Below are positions 7,722-14,534 of a stretch of DNA of 14,694 bases, in pieces. The notes under the pieces were generated by a model. That model searched no databases. It was not told where the DNA came from and was given only the letters and a program-made list of their open reading frames with translations. The stretch covers positions 1-14,694 of the forward strand of contig JAQGIJ010000563.1 of NCBI GenBank assembly GCA_028291285.1. Reading direction: 5' to 3'. Source of the DNA: Phenylobacterium sp. GTDB taxonomy: Bacteria > Pseudomonadota > Alphaproteobacteria > Caulobacterales > Caulobacteraceae. Made by a program: the position numbers and the translations under genes. Position 1 is the stretch's first letter; each line of letters opens with the position of its first letter.

Positions 7722-7743
7722 GACTGGCTGCACCGCCACGCAC
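7722..7743 (+). repeat. 22-bp direct repeat, copy 2
   Basis: This is the partner of 561-582, same orientation, one mismatch. It lies in the 172-base gap between the SDR and the convergent lipoprotein gene. I see no gene in that gap; a short plus-strand frame ends within it (DYLPPDWLHRHAP then stop), but I do not recognise it. Weak similarity continues for about ten bases beyond the repeat. Confidence 0.5.
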
Positions 7744-7801
7744 CCTAGAACAGGGCGCTCGCCGGCTTCAGCCCGAAATACCTTCGCCTGGGCCGACCGT
7801 T

Positions 7802-8488
7802 TTAGCGACGCTCGCTGAAGTAGGCTTCCAGCAGGGTCACGACTTCGAGCTCGCGCCTTTCCGCCCCGACGGCGAGGGGGGCGTTTTGTCCGGCGGCCGC
7901 GGCCGCCATATCGGCCAGGGCTTTCGACATGCGATCGCGAAGAACCACGTCGGCGACTCGCCCCTGGATTGCGGCCCAGGCGCGTTGGCCGAAGGCCGCA
8001 GCCTCGACCATGTCATCCCAACCGGTCCGCGGGTGGGCCCTGAGGTCCGCGTCGTAGCGCAGGGCGACGTAGCGCAGCAGGTTGACCTCCCGTGGGACCA
8101 CCTCCGGTGGCGCATGGCTGGCGAACAGGCGGTAGATCTCCATCGCGCCGAGCGCGACGCCGGCCCGGTTCCCGTCCCGCCGCGCGGCGGCGATAGCGTC
8201 GAGGTGAGCGTTGAGCTCCCTCTGGGCTTGCGCCGGCAGAGCCGTCTTGACGTGTTCTGCGGTGGCGATCGCCGTGGCGATGCCCCGGTCGAGCGTCGGC
8301 CAGCTCGCGCTGAACGCCGCCTCCGTCAACGCCTCGAACGGCTCGGCCGCCGCCAGCAAGCCGGAGTCGGCCGCGTCCGCCGCGAGCTTGGAGGGCGGCG
8401 GCAGGGCCGGCTGGGCGGCCTTCTGGCGTTCGCAGCCGCCGAGCCAAAGCACGGCGACCGCGGCGAGGATCCCGGCCATGCGGCGCAT
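7802..8488 (-). CDS. Putative lipoprotein of unknown function
   Basis: The 228-residue protein starts with MRRMAGILAAVAVLWLGGC: a short positive n-region, a hydrophobic stretch and a lipobox LGGC with Cys19, so it should be lipid-anchored in the envelope. A Pro/Ala-rich linker (KAAQPALPPPSK) follows. The rest is Ala-rich and probably alpha-helical, with conserved-looking patches ALRYDADLRAHPRTGWDDMV and VLRDRMSKALADMAAAA. I recognise no catalytic motif. The ATG at 8486-8488 is preferred over Met4 because GGGAGGAG lies about ten bases before it. It lies 32 bases downstream of the PRC-barrel gene on the same strand, so the two are probably co-transcribed. Confidence 0.78.
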   Translation of the reverse strand: MRRMAGILAAVAVLWLGGCERQKAAQPALPPPSKLAADAADSGLLAAAEPFEALTEAAFSASWPTLDRGIATAIATAEHVKTALPAQAQRELNAHLDAIAAARRDGNRAGVALGAMEIYRLFASHAPPEVVPREVNLLRYVALRYDADLRAHPRTGWDDMVEAAAFGQRAWAAIQGRVADVVLRDRMSKALADMAAAAAGQNAPLAVGAERRELEVVTLLEAYFSERR

Positions 8489-8520
8489 CGGCGGATCTCC
8501 TCCCGACGGACCTGGGAGCC

Positions 8521-9015
8521 CTAGCGGCGGTCGCCGTCGGTCACGTCGGCGACCGTGCCAGGGATCGGCTCGTCGAGGGTGGTGGTCACCACCTCGCCGG
8601 CGTCCTTCACGCCCGGGCGCGCTTTGCGACGCGGGGTGTGCTCACTGCGGACCTGATCGCGGTCGTAGGCGGTCATCTTCCTCAGCGCCTCCTTCGTCGC
8701 CCCGGGCAGCACCACTTCGTCGTCGTCGATCAGCAGGGCGTCGAATGGCGCCACCACCCGGTGCGCGCCGATCCCGAGGAAACCGCCCACCGAAAGGATG
8801 GCGAAGACCAGGCGGTCTTCCTCGAGCATCAGATCGTCGATGCGGCCGATCTCGTCGCCACTGTCATTGATCACCGGCCGGCCCAGCAGTTCGCTTACCG
8901 GGTAGGTGGGCCGAAGCTCGGCGAGGGCGACGACCACCACGGCAACCTCCGCCGGCGGCGGGCGCGCGCCCGACCCCTCCGGACGGACGCTTGGGTTTTG
9001 ATCCATATGGGTCAT
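8521..9015 (-). CDS. PRC-barrel domain protein
   Basis: The 164-residue protein starts at ATG 9013-9015, with GAGGAG about six bases upstream; in-frame codons further upstream lack coding character. Residues 1-35 are polar and Pro-rich (DQNPSVRPEGSGARPPPAE). Residues about 38-120 form the PRC barrel: TYPVSELLGRPVINDSGDEI, GRIDDLMLEEDRLVFAILSV, GGFLGIGAHRVVAPFDALLI. The tail is charged. PRC barrels occur in photosynthetic reaction centre H subunits, in RimM and in many small alphaproteobacterial envelope or stress proteins; this looks like the last type. There is no clear signal peptide. It heads an operon with the downstream lipoprotein. Its role is unknown. Confidence 0.87.
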   Translation of the reverse strand: MTHMDQNPSVRPEGSGARPPPAEVAVVVVALAELRPTYPVSELLGRPVINDSGDEIGRIDDLMLEEDRLVFAILSVGGFLGIGAHRVVAPFDALLIDDDEVVLPGATKEALRKMTAYDRDQVRSEHTPRRKARPGVKDAGEVVTTTLDEPIPGTVADVTDGDRR

Positions 9016-9325
9016 GGGAAGCTCCTCTTCGCACTGGAAGACCGCACTCTGTGCGTCCTGTTCGCGGCGCACAGTGATCCGCGTCAGTCCCGAGCCCCAG
9101 CGCGACATCAGCAAAGGAAAGGTCGCCGGCTTCAGCATGGCGCGGCTGGCCCCGGGAAGGACGAGCGGGGGCCTTGCAGGCTTTCGTCATCATGGACCGG
9201 CCGAACGCCAGGCTCGACCTCGACACTGATCTGCGTCAGGGCGCCTGCCGACCGCGGTCCTAGGCTCCGGACATCTTGCCCACGCCGCCGATCCGACGGC
9301 CCCGCCGCAAGAGAGAGAGGCCCCC
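9016..9325. promoter_or_regulatory. Divergent gap between PRC-barrel and exported-protein genes
   Basis: This 310-base gap has no supportable gene; a 23-codon ATG frame at 9193-9264 lacks a ribosome binding site and family character. It must carry promoters for the minus-strand PRC-lipoprotein pair and the plus-strand exported protein. The one clear element is the FixK/FNR-like site at 9226-9239. I could not place a convincing -35/-10 pair. Confidence 0.45.
9226..9239. promoter_or_regulatory. FixK/FNR-like operator
   Basis: CTGATCTGCGTCAG is an imperfect dyad. Its core TGATCTGCGTCA matches the CRP/FNR-family consensus TTGAT-N4-ATCAA as used by alphaproteobacterial FixK proteins (often TTGAT-CTGC-GTCAA), except for the outermost base pair. 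It lies 87-100 bases before the exported-protein start and about 210 before the PRC start. It suggests low-oxygen control of one or both; this is inference. Confidence 0.42.
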
Positions 9326-9685
9326 ATGAAGACCTGCTTGCTGACCGCCGCCGCCCTTGCGCTCGGCGTCGGGCCCGGACTCGCCCAGTCGGCTCAGCCG
9401 ACCGAGTCCGCCGTTCATCCGCCTGAGGCGCGCAGCGCCGCCTCGAGCGCCGCGCCGACGGCCGCCGTGATCACAGCTCCCGCTGTCGGCGTGGTGGTCG
9501 ATCCGGAGTCGCAGACCGCCGTCGTCGTTCCGATCAACCCGCACGCCGACGTGCCGCCGGAGGTCACAACCGTGCTGAAGGCGCTCTACGCCACAGGGAG
9601 GATCAAGCCCGGTCAGGTCGCCCAGATCGTCGTGCAGCGCGGCGCCCAGGTGACCGAGGTGATCGCCAACGCCCCGCCGCGCTAG
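9326..9685 (+). CDS. Small exported protein of unknown function
   Basis: The 119-residue protein begins with MKTCLLTAAALALGVGPGLA, a typical Sec signal peptide with probable cleavage after GLAQ or nearby, so it should be periplasmic or secreted. An Ala/Ser/Pro-rich low-complexity segment (about 22-50) follows. A compact C-terminal region then has VGVVVDPESQTAVVVPINPH, VPPEVTTVLKALYATGRI and QVAQIVVQRGAQVTEVIA. The ATG has GAGAGAGAGG about eight bases upstream. I do not recognise the family. It is divergent from the PRC-lipoprotein operon and convergent with the channel gene. Confidence 0.75.
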   Translation: MKTCLLTAAALALGVGPGLAQSAQPTESAVHPPEARSAASSAAPTAAVITAPAVGVVVDPESQTAVVVPINPHADVPPEVTTVLKALYATGRIKPGQVAQIVVQRGAQVTEVIANAPPR

Positions 9686-9688
9686 GGC

Positions 9689-9708
9689 TTAGTCCTCGCG
9701 GGGACTGA
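9689..9708 (+). terminator. Weak hairpin after the exported-protein gene
   Basis: TTAGTCC and GGACTGA can pair (one G-T wobble) around a six-base loop, starting four bases after the stop. There is no T-tract. It may terminate the exported-protein transcript, but the stem is short. Confidence 0.3.
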
Positions 9709-9796
9709 ACGCCGATAGCGCCCCTCCAGCGGGCCGCCTCGCCCGCCTGAGTTCAAGGAGAAAAGCCGCCACCGGCGCGGGCGGGGCAAGCAGAGG

Positions 9797-9892
9797 GATT
9801 ACGCCAAGATAGGTCCGATTACTCAGGATGTGGGTCACCGCTCGCCGGCTGAATGACATGGCGCCCCTGGCGCGTCCGTTCAGCGTCACCCG
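9797..9892 (-). pseudogene. Fragment of a large serine recombinase
   Basis: On the minus strand, directly beyond the channel gene's stop, about 32 codons read RVTLNGRARGAMSFSRRAV followed by THILSNRTYLGVI. This fits the recombinase domain of large serine recombinases, where a basic G-rich loop is followed by FSR-AV--ILSNR-YLGEI. The match is from memory, but the order and spacing are characteristic. The catalytic N-terminal domain and the zinc-ribbon region are absent, so it is a dead fragment. It gains weight from the DUF2924 gene at the left edge, since that family usually accompanies such recombinases. Confidence 0.45.
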
Positions 9893-9893
9893 T

Positions 9894-10724
9894 TCATCCA
9901 TCGTCCGACGAGCCGGGCTTCGGCGGAGCCGCCAGCATCTTGGCCCAGAGCAGGACGTCGGCCTTGACCGGTCCGTAGTCGTCAAGCGCCACCCAGGGCC
10001 GCACGGCGATTTCCACGAAGGCCTCGGTGAGCTGGGTTAGCTCGATGAGCGGCGCGGGGTCCTTGAACACGCGACCGTCGGCTTGGAGCCGGGCGCGCAG
10101 CCCGTCGATGATCACCTGCGGATCGACAGACAGCGGCGCATGGAAGCTCACGTCCGCGCGACGCTGCGGATGAGTGGAGTGGTTGATGACGATGTCGCCG
10201 AACAGCTTGCTGTTCGGCGCCACGACCCGGAGATTATCGAGGGTCGTCAATTCGGTCTCAAAGAGGTCCAGGTTCTCCACCCGCCCGACCCGACCGACGG
10301 TCTCGATGATGTCGCCCACGCGGTAGGGCCGCAGCAGGAAGATCATCACGCCGGCGGCGACGTTGGACAGGGCGCCTTGCAGCGCAAGGCCCACCGCCAG
10401 TGCGGCGGCGCTCAAGGCGGCAATGATCGAGGTGGTCCTGACTCCCAGCTGCTGCAGCACTGCGACCGCGCCCAGGATCAGCACGGCGTTGCGCGCCAAG
10501 GTCGCGATGAAGATCTGCAGCGTGGGATCGGGCGGTCCCCGGTGCACCCGCACGCGCCCGGCGGCGGCGCGAACCAGCTTGTAGGTCCACCCGCCGAGCC
10601 GGATGGTGACGGCCGCGATCAGCAGGGCGATCGCGAGATTCGCCAGGAGGTCGCCCGCGGAATCGACGAGTTTCGACCATACGGCCGTGCTCGGCGCCGC
10701 CCGCACCGCTCGGTCGACGTTCAC
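9894..10724 (-). CDS. MscS-family mechanosensitive channel, short C-terminus
   Basis: The 276-residue protein is close in length to E. coli MscS (286). Three hydrophobic segments occupy the N-terminal half. The pore helix region reads SIIAALSAAALAVGLALQGA, then LSNVAAGVMIFLLRPYRVGD, with the Ala/Gly packing pattern of MscS TM3. The cytoplasmic beta domain follows (LFETELTTLDNLRVVAPNSK, IINHS). Near the end (VRPWVALDDYGPVKADVLLW) the usual final helix and the GIxIPFPQ strand are missing; the protein ends APPKPGSSDDG. The start is GTG 10722-10724 with GGAGA seven bases upstream; in-frame upstream codons belong to a relic read in another frame. It should relieve turgor under osmotic downshock, though the missing strand may weaken heptamer assembly. 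Confidence 0.87.
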   Translation of the reverse strand: MNVDRAVRAAPSTAVWSKLVDSAGDLLANLAIALLIAAVTIRLGGWTYKLVRAAAGRVRVHRGPPDPTLQIFIATLARNAVLILGAVAVLQQLGVRTTSIIAALSAAALAVGLALQGALSNVAAGVMIFLLRPYRVGDIIETVGRVGRVENLDLFETELTTLDNLRVVAPNSKLFGDIVINHSTHPQRRADVSFHAPLSVDPQVIIDGLRARLQADGRVFKDPAPLIELTQLTEAFVEIAVRPWVALDDYGPVKADVLLWAKMLAAPPKPGSSDDG

Positions 10725-10767
10725 GAGCGGGTCTCCGATGAGCGGCGAAAGCGCGTACAAGGTCGCT

Positions 10768-10944
10768 CTAGGTGATGCTGAGGAGGATCTGGCCGACGAC
10801 GTGGCCCTGCCGCAGTCGCTCGTGTGCCAGTCTGGTGTCACCGAGCGGTTTCGGGATGCCATCCATCACCTGGCTCCATCGCTCCGCACAATCCCAGGCG
10901 TCGGGTCGCGGCGCCCTGATCTGCGTCAGCCGAAAGAGCGGGAC
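10768..10944 (-). pseudogene. C-terminal relic of a quinone-oxidoreductase-type MDR protein
   Basis: A minus-strand frame of 58 codons ends at TAG 10768-10770 and is closed upstream by TGA 10945-10947. It encodes RAPRPDAWDCAERWSQVMDG, then IPKPLGDTRLAHERLRQGHV and VGQILLSI. The ending AHERLRQGHVVGQILL is the normal C-terminus of zinc-type alcohol dehydrogenase-like/quinone oxidoreductase proteins (AHxxLExGxVxGKIVL). The remaining roughly 270 residues are absent. The stop lies 43 bases before the channel's GTG, so the channel may now use sequence inside this relic as its promoter. Confidence 0.52.
10916..10929. promoter_or_regulatory. Second copy of the FixK/FNR-like site
   Basis: The same 14 bases as at 9226-9239 recur here exactly. 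The site lies inside the MDR relic and about 190 bases upstream of the channel start. Within the relic the bases encode L-T-Q-I, so the match could be fortuitous. If real, the channel and the PRC/exported genes would share a regulator. Confidence 0.3.
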
Positions 10945-11142
10945 TCAATGCGGCGCAGAGCCTGCCGCCGCCTGCGCTGCGTCAGTGCGACGGACGTCCG
11001 GGCGATCCCGGCCGAACGGTCCTCCATCTCCGACTCGCGGAGGCTGGCCAGCGCTGAGGAGACGATGGCCAGCAGGATGGGGTCCCGCTTGGCCGAACAA
11101 CAGGCTGGCGCTGTGCCGGCCGATCGCGCGCCGACCGTCAGG

Positions 11143-11585
11143 GTGAGTCTGAAGGTCGACGCCACCATGGTCGCTCCGCCGTGGGACTGGGGTAACCTGC
11201 TGCCGGAGTCGCGCGAAGCGACGCGCGGAAAACCTGGCCTCTGGATGCCAACCGGCTCACGAACGGGCCACGCACAGGCGTCGCTTATCGCTACGATCAA
11301 GCTGCGACCGCCCGCGGTGAGATCACAGTGGATGGGCAGGTTTTCGAACTGGTTGGCGCAGGTTTGCGCGGGCACGTCCGCGGCGTCCGGATCATGGAGG
11401 GTTTCGGCACGCACAACTGGATGGGTGGGGTCTTCCCGAGCGGCATGACCTTCGGCGTGAACACCATGTTGCGGCCCGACGAACAGTTCGCCCGGGGCGT
11501 CAGCGACGGCCGCCGACCGGAATAAGCGGACGAGGAATATTACGATCGCGAAATGGCGCCTTCACGCGGGCCATCAGCACTTTAG
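11143..11585 (+). pseudogene. Frameshifted DUF7064-like (lipocalin/tocopherol cyclase-like) relic
   Basis: Two frames each carry part of one protein. The first (about 11143-11226) reads VSLKVDATMVAPPWDWGN, then LLPESREA. The second, offset by one base (about 11226-11525), reads TWPLDANRLTNGPRTG, GEITVDGQVFELVGAGLRGH, VRGVRIMEGFGTHNWMGGVF and PSGMTFGVNTM, then stops at TAA 11523-11525. That frame resumes as ADEEYYDREMAPSRG to a TAG at 11583-11585. The DG-x6-G-GLRGH-RGVR block, H-W and FPSG-FG resemble DUF7064 proteins of sphingomonad and caulobacter catabolic loci, whose C-terminus often has EGYxxDG-xxxPAR. The net change is a one-base loss (or two-base gain) plus a nonsense codon. The N-terminal half is not recognisable. 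The gene is dead unless recoded; the family call is moderate. Confidence 0.5.
11520..11568 (+). repeat. About 49-bp direct repeat, copy 1 (3' end of the DUF7064-like relic)
   Basis: This segment aligns without gaps to 11833-11881, about 40 of 49 bases identical by my count, with weaker similarity extending left through GGCCGCC with one indel. In the frame of the relic it encodes ADEEYYDREMAPSR after a TAA. Confidence 0.65.
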
Positions 11586-11832
11586 ACGCAGACTTAGATG
11601 AAAGTCAGCTCAATCGAGCGTCAGTTCGTCTTGGACCCCTCCCTGTCCCACCGCCTAGATGCACAGGTTGCAGAGGTGCAATGACCGGCCCCAAGCAGCT
11701 TTGGAAGAAACGCGCGAGCCAGGCGAGAAGCCGCAAAGATCCCGACATCCGCACCCCCGACGGCCACAGGCCGGCTCCGGTTGAATTCGCCGGCTGACGC
11801 GCCGCTTACCGGGCTGAGCGGCCGCCCAACCA
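11586..11832. other. Stretch between repeat copies, only tiny ORFs
   Basis: No gene here can be supported firmly. Two small plus-strand ORFs overlap as ATGA: 11598-11684 (28 codons, MKVSSIERQFVLDPSLSHRL...) and 11681-11797 (38 codons, MTGPKQLWKKRASQARSRKD...). Neither has a good ribosome binding site and I recognise neither. The second encodes a basic peptide. They may be relics like their neighbours. Confidence 0.35.
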
Positions 11833-11881
11833 GAATAGGCGGACGACGAAGGTTATGATCGCGAAGTGACGCCTTCGCGCA
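11833..11881 (+). repeat. About 49-bp direct repeat, copy 2
   Basis: This is the diverged copy of 11520-11568, offset by 313 bases. In the matching frame it encodes ADDEGYDREVTPSRR after a TAG. Several differences are synonymous or conservative (E/D, M/V), as expected of former coding sequence. It contains CGCGAAG and CTTCGCG around a six-base loop (11859-11878), a hairpin not preserved in copy 1. It is probably the 3' end of a second, related relic gene. Confidence 0.6.
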
Positions 11882-12029
11882 GATTAAATTTGTCAAAATT
11901 CAAAATAGCGTGGGTCGGTAACCGTAGATATATTTCTTTGCGGTAACTCGCATTCATGTGCTTACTTGAATGATCAGAAAGTGCGCCGCCCGTCAGAGGC
12001 CCTAAATTCGCGCACTTGTGGGAGGAAAC
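11882..12029 (+). promoter_or_regulatory. AT-rich control region of the TonB-dependent receptor
   Basis: Bases about 11881-11940 are far more AT-rich than the surroundings and precede the receptor gene. CGGTAAC occurs twice, at about 11916 and 11941. A 22-base inverted repeat at 11951-11972 has perfect outer arms CATTCA/TGAATG plus inner GT/AC matches, giving 8 of 11 positions paired. It is a good operator candidate. TATATT at 11929-11934 is a possible -10, but I see no matching -35. GGAGG at 12021-12025 is the ribosome binding site. Confidence 0.5.
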
Positions 12030-14522
12030 GTGACGCTCAAGAGAAAACATAAGTACGCAGGTCTTCGCCGTGCGCTCCTTGGCGCCACAGCCATGACGCT
12101 TGGAACCATAGCGGCGGGCCAGGCCAGCGCGCAGGACGACACCAGGATCGAGGAGGTCGTCGTCACCGCCCGGAAGGTCGCGGAGAACCTGCAGGACGTG
12201 CCGGTCGCGGTGACCGTCCTTTCCGGCACGCAGCTGGAAGCGAGGAACGCAGTGCGACTGTCCGACTTCGCCCTGTTCACGCCGGGCTTCAAGGTCATGC
12301 CGCCGCCGACCAACATCACCGGCTTTTTCCTGTCCTCCCGCGGGCAGGTTCAGGGCGATACGCTGGCGACGCTCGACCCCTCGGTCGGCACCTATGTCGA
12401 CGAGCTCAACTGGGCGCGCGCCTACGGCCTGAACGCCGACCTGCTCGACGTGGCCAGCGTGCAGATGCTGAAAGGTCCGCAGGGCACGCTGTTCGGGCGC
12501 AACACCACGGGCGGCGCCCTGCTGCTCACCACCAACGATCCGAACTTCAACGGATTTTCCGGCAAGGCTTCGGCCACCTACGGCCGCTTCAACGAGCGCG
12601 AGCTCGAGCTGATCCTCAACATGCCGCTCAACGACATGATCGCGCTGCGCGGCGCGATCCGCACCACCAACCGCGACGGCTGGGCCTATGGGATCCGGCA
12701 GATCAATCCGGCTACCGGCCTGCCCTCGAACGCCTTCCTGCCCAACGGGGTGATCCAGAAGCAGGGCAAGTTCAACGACCGCAACGAGGTGACCGGCCGC
12801 GTCAAGGCGCTGGTGAGGTTCTCCGAATCCACCGACCTGCTGCTCTCCGGCGAATGGTACAACTTCCACAACACGCCCGGCCGCCAGATGTTCTACAAGG
12901 TGCGGCTCGCCACGGCCGGGGACGCCGTCGCCACCACGACGCCGGAGCAGCTCTACGAGGCCTATGAGGCCACCCACCCGAACGCCGTCGGCTACGACGC
13001 GCACTCCTGCAACTTCGTGAGCGCCGCGCCCGCCAATTGCGGCGACAACATCGTCGAGCAGCAGAGCAACTACGTCCGCGCCCACACCCAGACCTATACC
13101 GCCAAGCTGACCTCGGAGACCCCGCTCGGCCAGTTCAAGCTGATCGGCGGCTACCGCAACGTCTTCCAGTCGTCCTACGTCGACCTGGACGGCACCAGCG
13201 CGGTGATCCACAGCTCGGAACAGAACGAGGACCTGAGCGAGTACTCGGTGGAGGCCCAGCTGGCCGGGAAGACCTTGTCCGACAAGCTCGACTATGTGGT
13301 GGGCGCCACCTGGTTCAAGGAAAACGGCCTCGACACGGGCTATTCCTTTAGCAACATCGCGATCGGCGGCATCTTCGGCAACCGCCCGGCCGGCAACCTG
13401 CCGCTCAACAAGGCCTACATCGACAACAATTCCTGGGGCGTCTACACCCAGGCGACCTATCACCTGACCGATGCGCTCGGCGTCACCGGCGGCATCCGCT
13501 ATTCGGCGGACGACAAGGGCATCGACCTGCGCGCCGCCTTCGCCGGCCTGAACGGCCTGCCGACCACCTGCGCGATCACCGGGCCCGGCTCCAACGCCAC
13601 CCTGGCGAACGACTGCTCCTTCAAGCGCAGCGATAAGTTCAACGCCGTGTCATGGACGATCGGTCTCGACTACAAGGTCACCGACGACATCCTGGTCTAT
13701 GTCAAAGCCAGCCGCGGCTATCGCGGCGGCGGCGAGAACTTGCGCGCCCTAGCGCTGGCGCAGGCAGTCCCCTTCGGCCCCGAGTACGTCAATGAGGAGG
13801 AAGCCGGTTTCAAGGCCGACATGCTCGACCGGCGCCTGCGCCTGAATGTGGCGGCTTATTACGACATGGTTTCCGATGCTCAACGCAGCGCGCTCGTCTC
13901 GACCCTCATCAACGGCGTGCAAGTCAACAACACGCTGATCAGCAACGCCGCGAAGGTGCGCAACGTCGGCTTCGAGGCCGAGCTGACCGCCCGGCCGACC
14001 CGCGACCTGACGTTCGGCGCAAGCGCCGGTTTCGTGGACGCGGAGTACGTGAAGTTCATCGACGCCGCCGGTGTGGACGTGCGAAATCAGCGCATCACCC
14101 TGGTGCCGAAATGGAGCTATTCGCTCTCGGCCCAGTATGCGCATCCGATCAGCGACAACGTCCGCTTTTCGGCGAACCTCGACTACAGCTGGACCGACAA
14201 GTACGCCTCCGATCGCTGCGCAGCGACCGGACCGGTCGCTTGCTGGACCACCACCACGGTCGACATGAACGGCCTCACCGCCGCGCAGATCGGTCAGAAC
14301 ATCGTCGATGCGACCACCATGGACGCCGCCGGCATCCTCAACGGCCGCATGACCTTCGGCTTCGAGGACGACAAGTACCGGCTGGCGGTCTGGGGGCGCA
14401 ATCTCACCAACGACCGCGGCCACATCCAGGCCACCTATCTGCAGGCCAACCCGCGCAACTACGTGGGCGGCGCGGTTCGCGAGCCGCTGACCTACGGCAT
14501 GACGGTCTCCGCCGAATTCTGA
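12030..14522 (+). CDS. TonB-dependent outer-membrane receptor
   Basis: The 830-residue protein starts at GTG 12030-12032, four bases after GGAGG; an in-frame GTG at 12018 overlaps that ribosome binding site and is less likely. A signal peptide (basic KRKHKYAGLRR, then hydrophobic ALLGATAMTLGTIAAG) ends at ASAQ. The TonB box region IEEVVVTARKVAENLQDVPV follows. The plug domain contains VSVGTYVDELNW-like DPSVGTYVDELNWARAYG and the signature VQMLKGPQGTLFGRNTTGGA. The remainder is a 22-strand-type barrel with alternating aromatic strands (GLDYKVTDDILVYVKASRGY, RGGGEN) and ends in Phe (TYGMTVSAEF), as required for Bam insertion. It resembles the large receptor families of Caulobacteraceae and Sphingomonadales that import hydrophobic carbon compounds. 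It may feed the catabolic module, though 4.4 kb of other genes and relics lie between. Confidence 0.95.
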   Translation: MTLKRKHKYAGLRRALLGATAMTLGTIAAGQASAQDDTRIEEVVVTARKVAENLQDVPVAVTVLSGTQLEARNAVRLSDFALFTPGFKVMPPPTNITGFFLSSRGQVQGDTLATLDPSVGTYVDELNWARAYGLNADLLDVASVQMLKGPQGTLFGRNTTGGALLLTTNDPNFNGFSGKASATYGRFNERELELILNMPLNDMIALRGAIRTTNRDGWAYGIRQINPATGLPSNAFLPNGVIQKQGKFNDRNEVTGRVKALVRFSESTDLLLSGEWYNFHNTPGRQMFYKVRLATAGDAVATTTPEQLYEAYEATHPNAVGYDAHSCNFVSAAPANCGDNIVEQQSNYVRAHTQTYTAKLTSETPLGQFKLIGGYRNVFQSSYVDLDGTSAVIHSSEQNEDLSEYSVEAQLAGKTLSDKLDYVVGATWFKENGLDTGYSFSNIAIGGIFGNRPAGNLPLNKAYIDNNSWGVYTQATYHLTDALGVTGGIRYSADDKGIDLRAAFAGLNGLPTTCAITGPGSNATLANDCSFKRSDKFNAVSWTIGLDYKVTDDILVYVKASRGYRGGGENLRALALAQAVPFGPEYVNEEEAGFKADMLDRRLRLNVAAYYDMVSDAQRSALVSTLINGVQVNNTLISNAAKVRNVGFEAELTARPTRDLTFGASAGFVDAEYVKFIDAAGVDVRNQRITLVPKWSYSLSAQYAHPISDNVRFSANLDYSWTDKYASDRCAATGPVACWTTTTVDMNGLTAAQIGQNIVDATTMDAAGILNGRMTFGFEDDKYRLAVWGRNLTNDRGHIQATYLQANPRNYVGGAVREPLTYGMTVSAEF

Positions 14523-14534
14523 CGGCGGGAGGCT

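Noticed and set aside
7589..8524. 311-codon plus-strand open frame
   Set aside because: It overlaps the SDR end and lies opposite the lipoprotein gene, which has a lipobox and ribosome binding site. The composition is Arg/Gly/Pro-rich shadow.
10926..11414. 162-codon minus-strand frame upstream of the MDR relic
   Set aside because: A helical segment (AKRDPILLAIVSSALASLRE) looks protein-like, but no family is recognisable and the plus strand carries the better supported relic, so I do not call a gene.
10603..11448. 281-codon plus-strand open frame
   Set aside because: It overlaps the start of the channel gene and crosses the relics; only its short 11143-11226 part looks like protein, belonging to the frameshifted DUF7064-like relic.
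11853..13463. 536-codon open frame on the minus strand opposite the TonB-dependent receptor
   Set aside because: It is rich in Val, Gly and Arg with no recognisable domain and mirrors the third-position GC bias of the receptor gene, which is unmistakable on the other strand.
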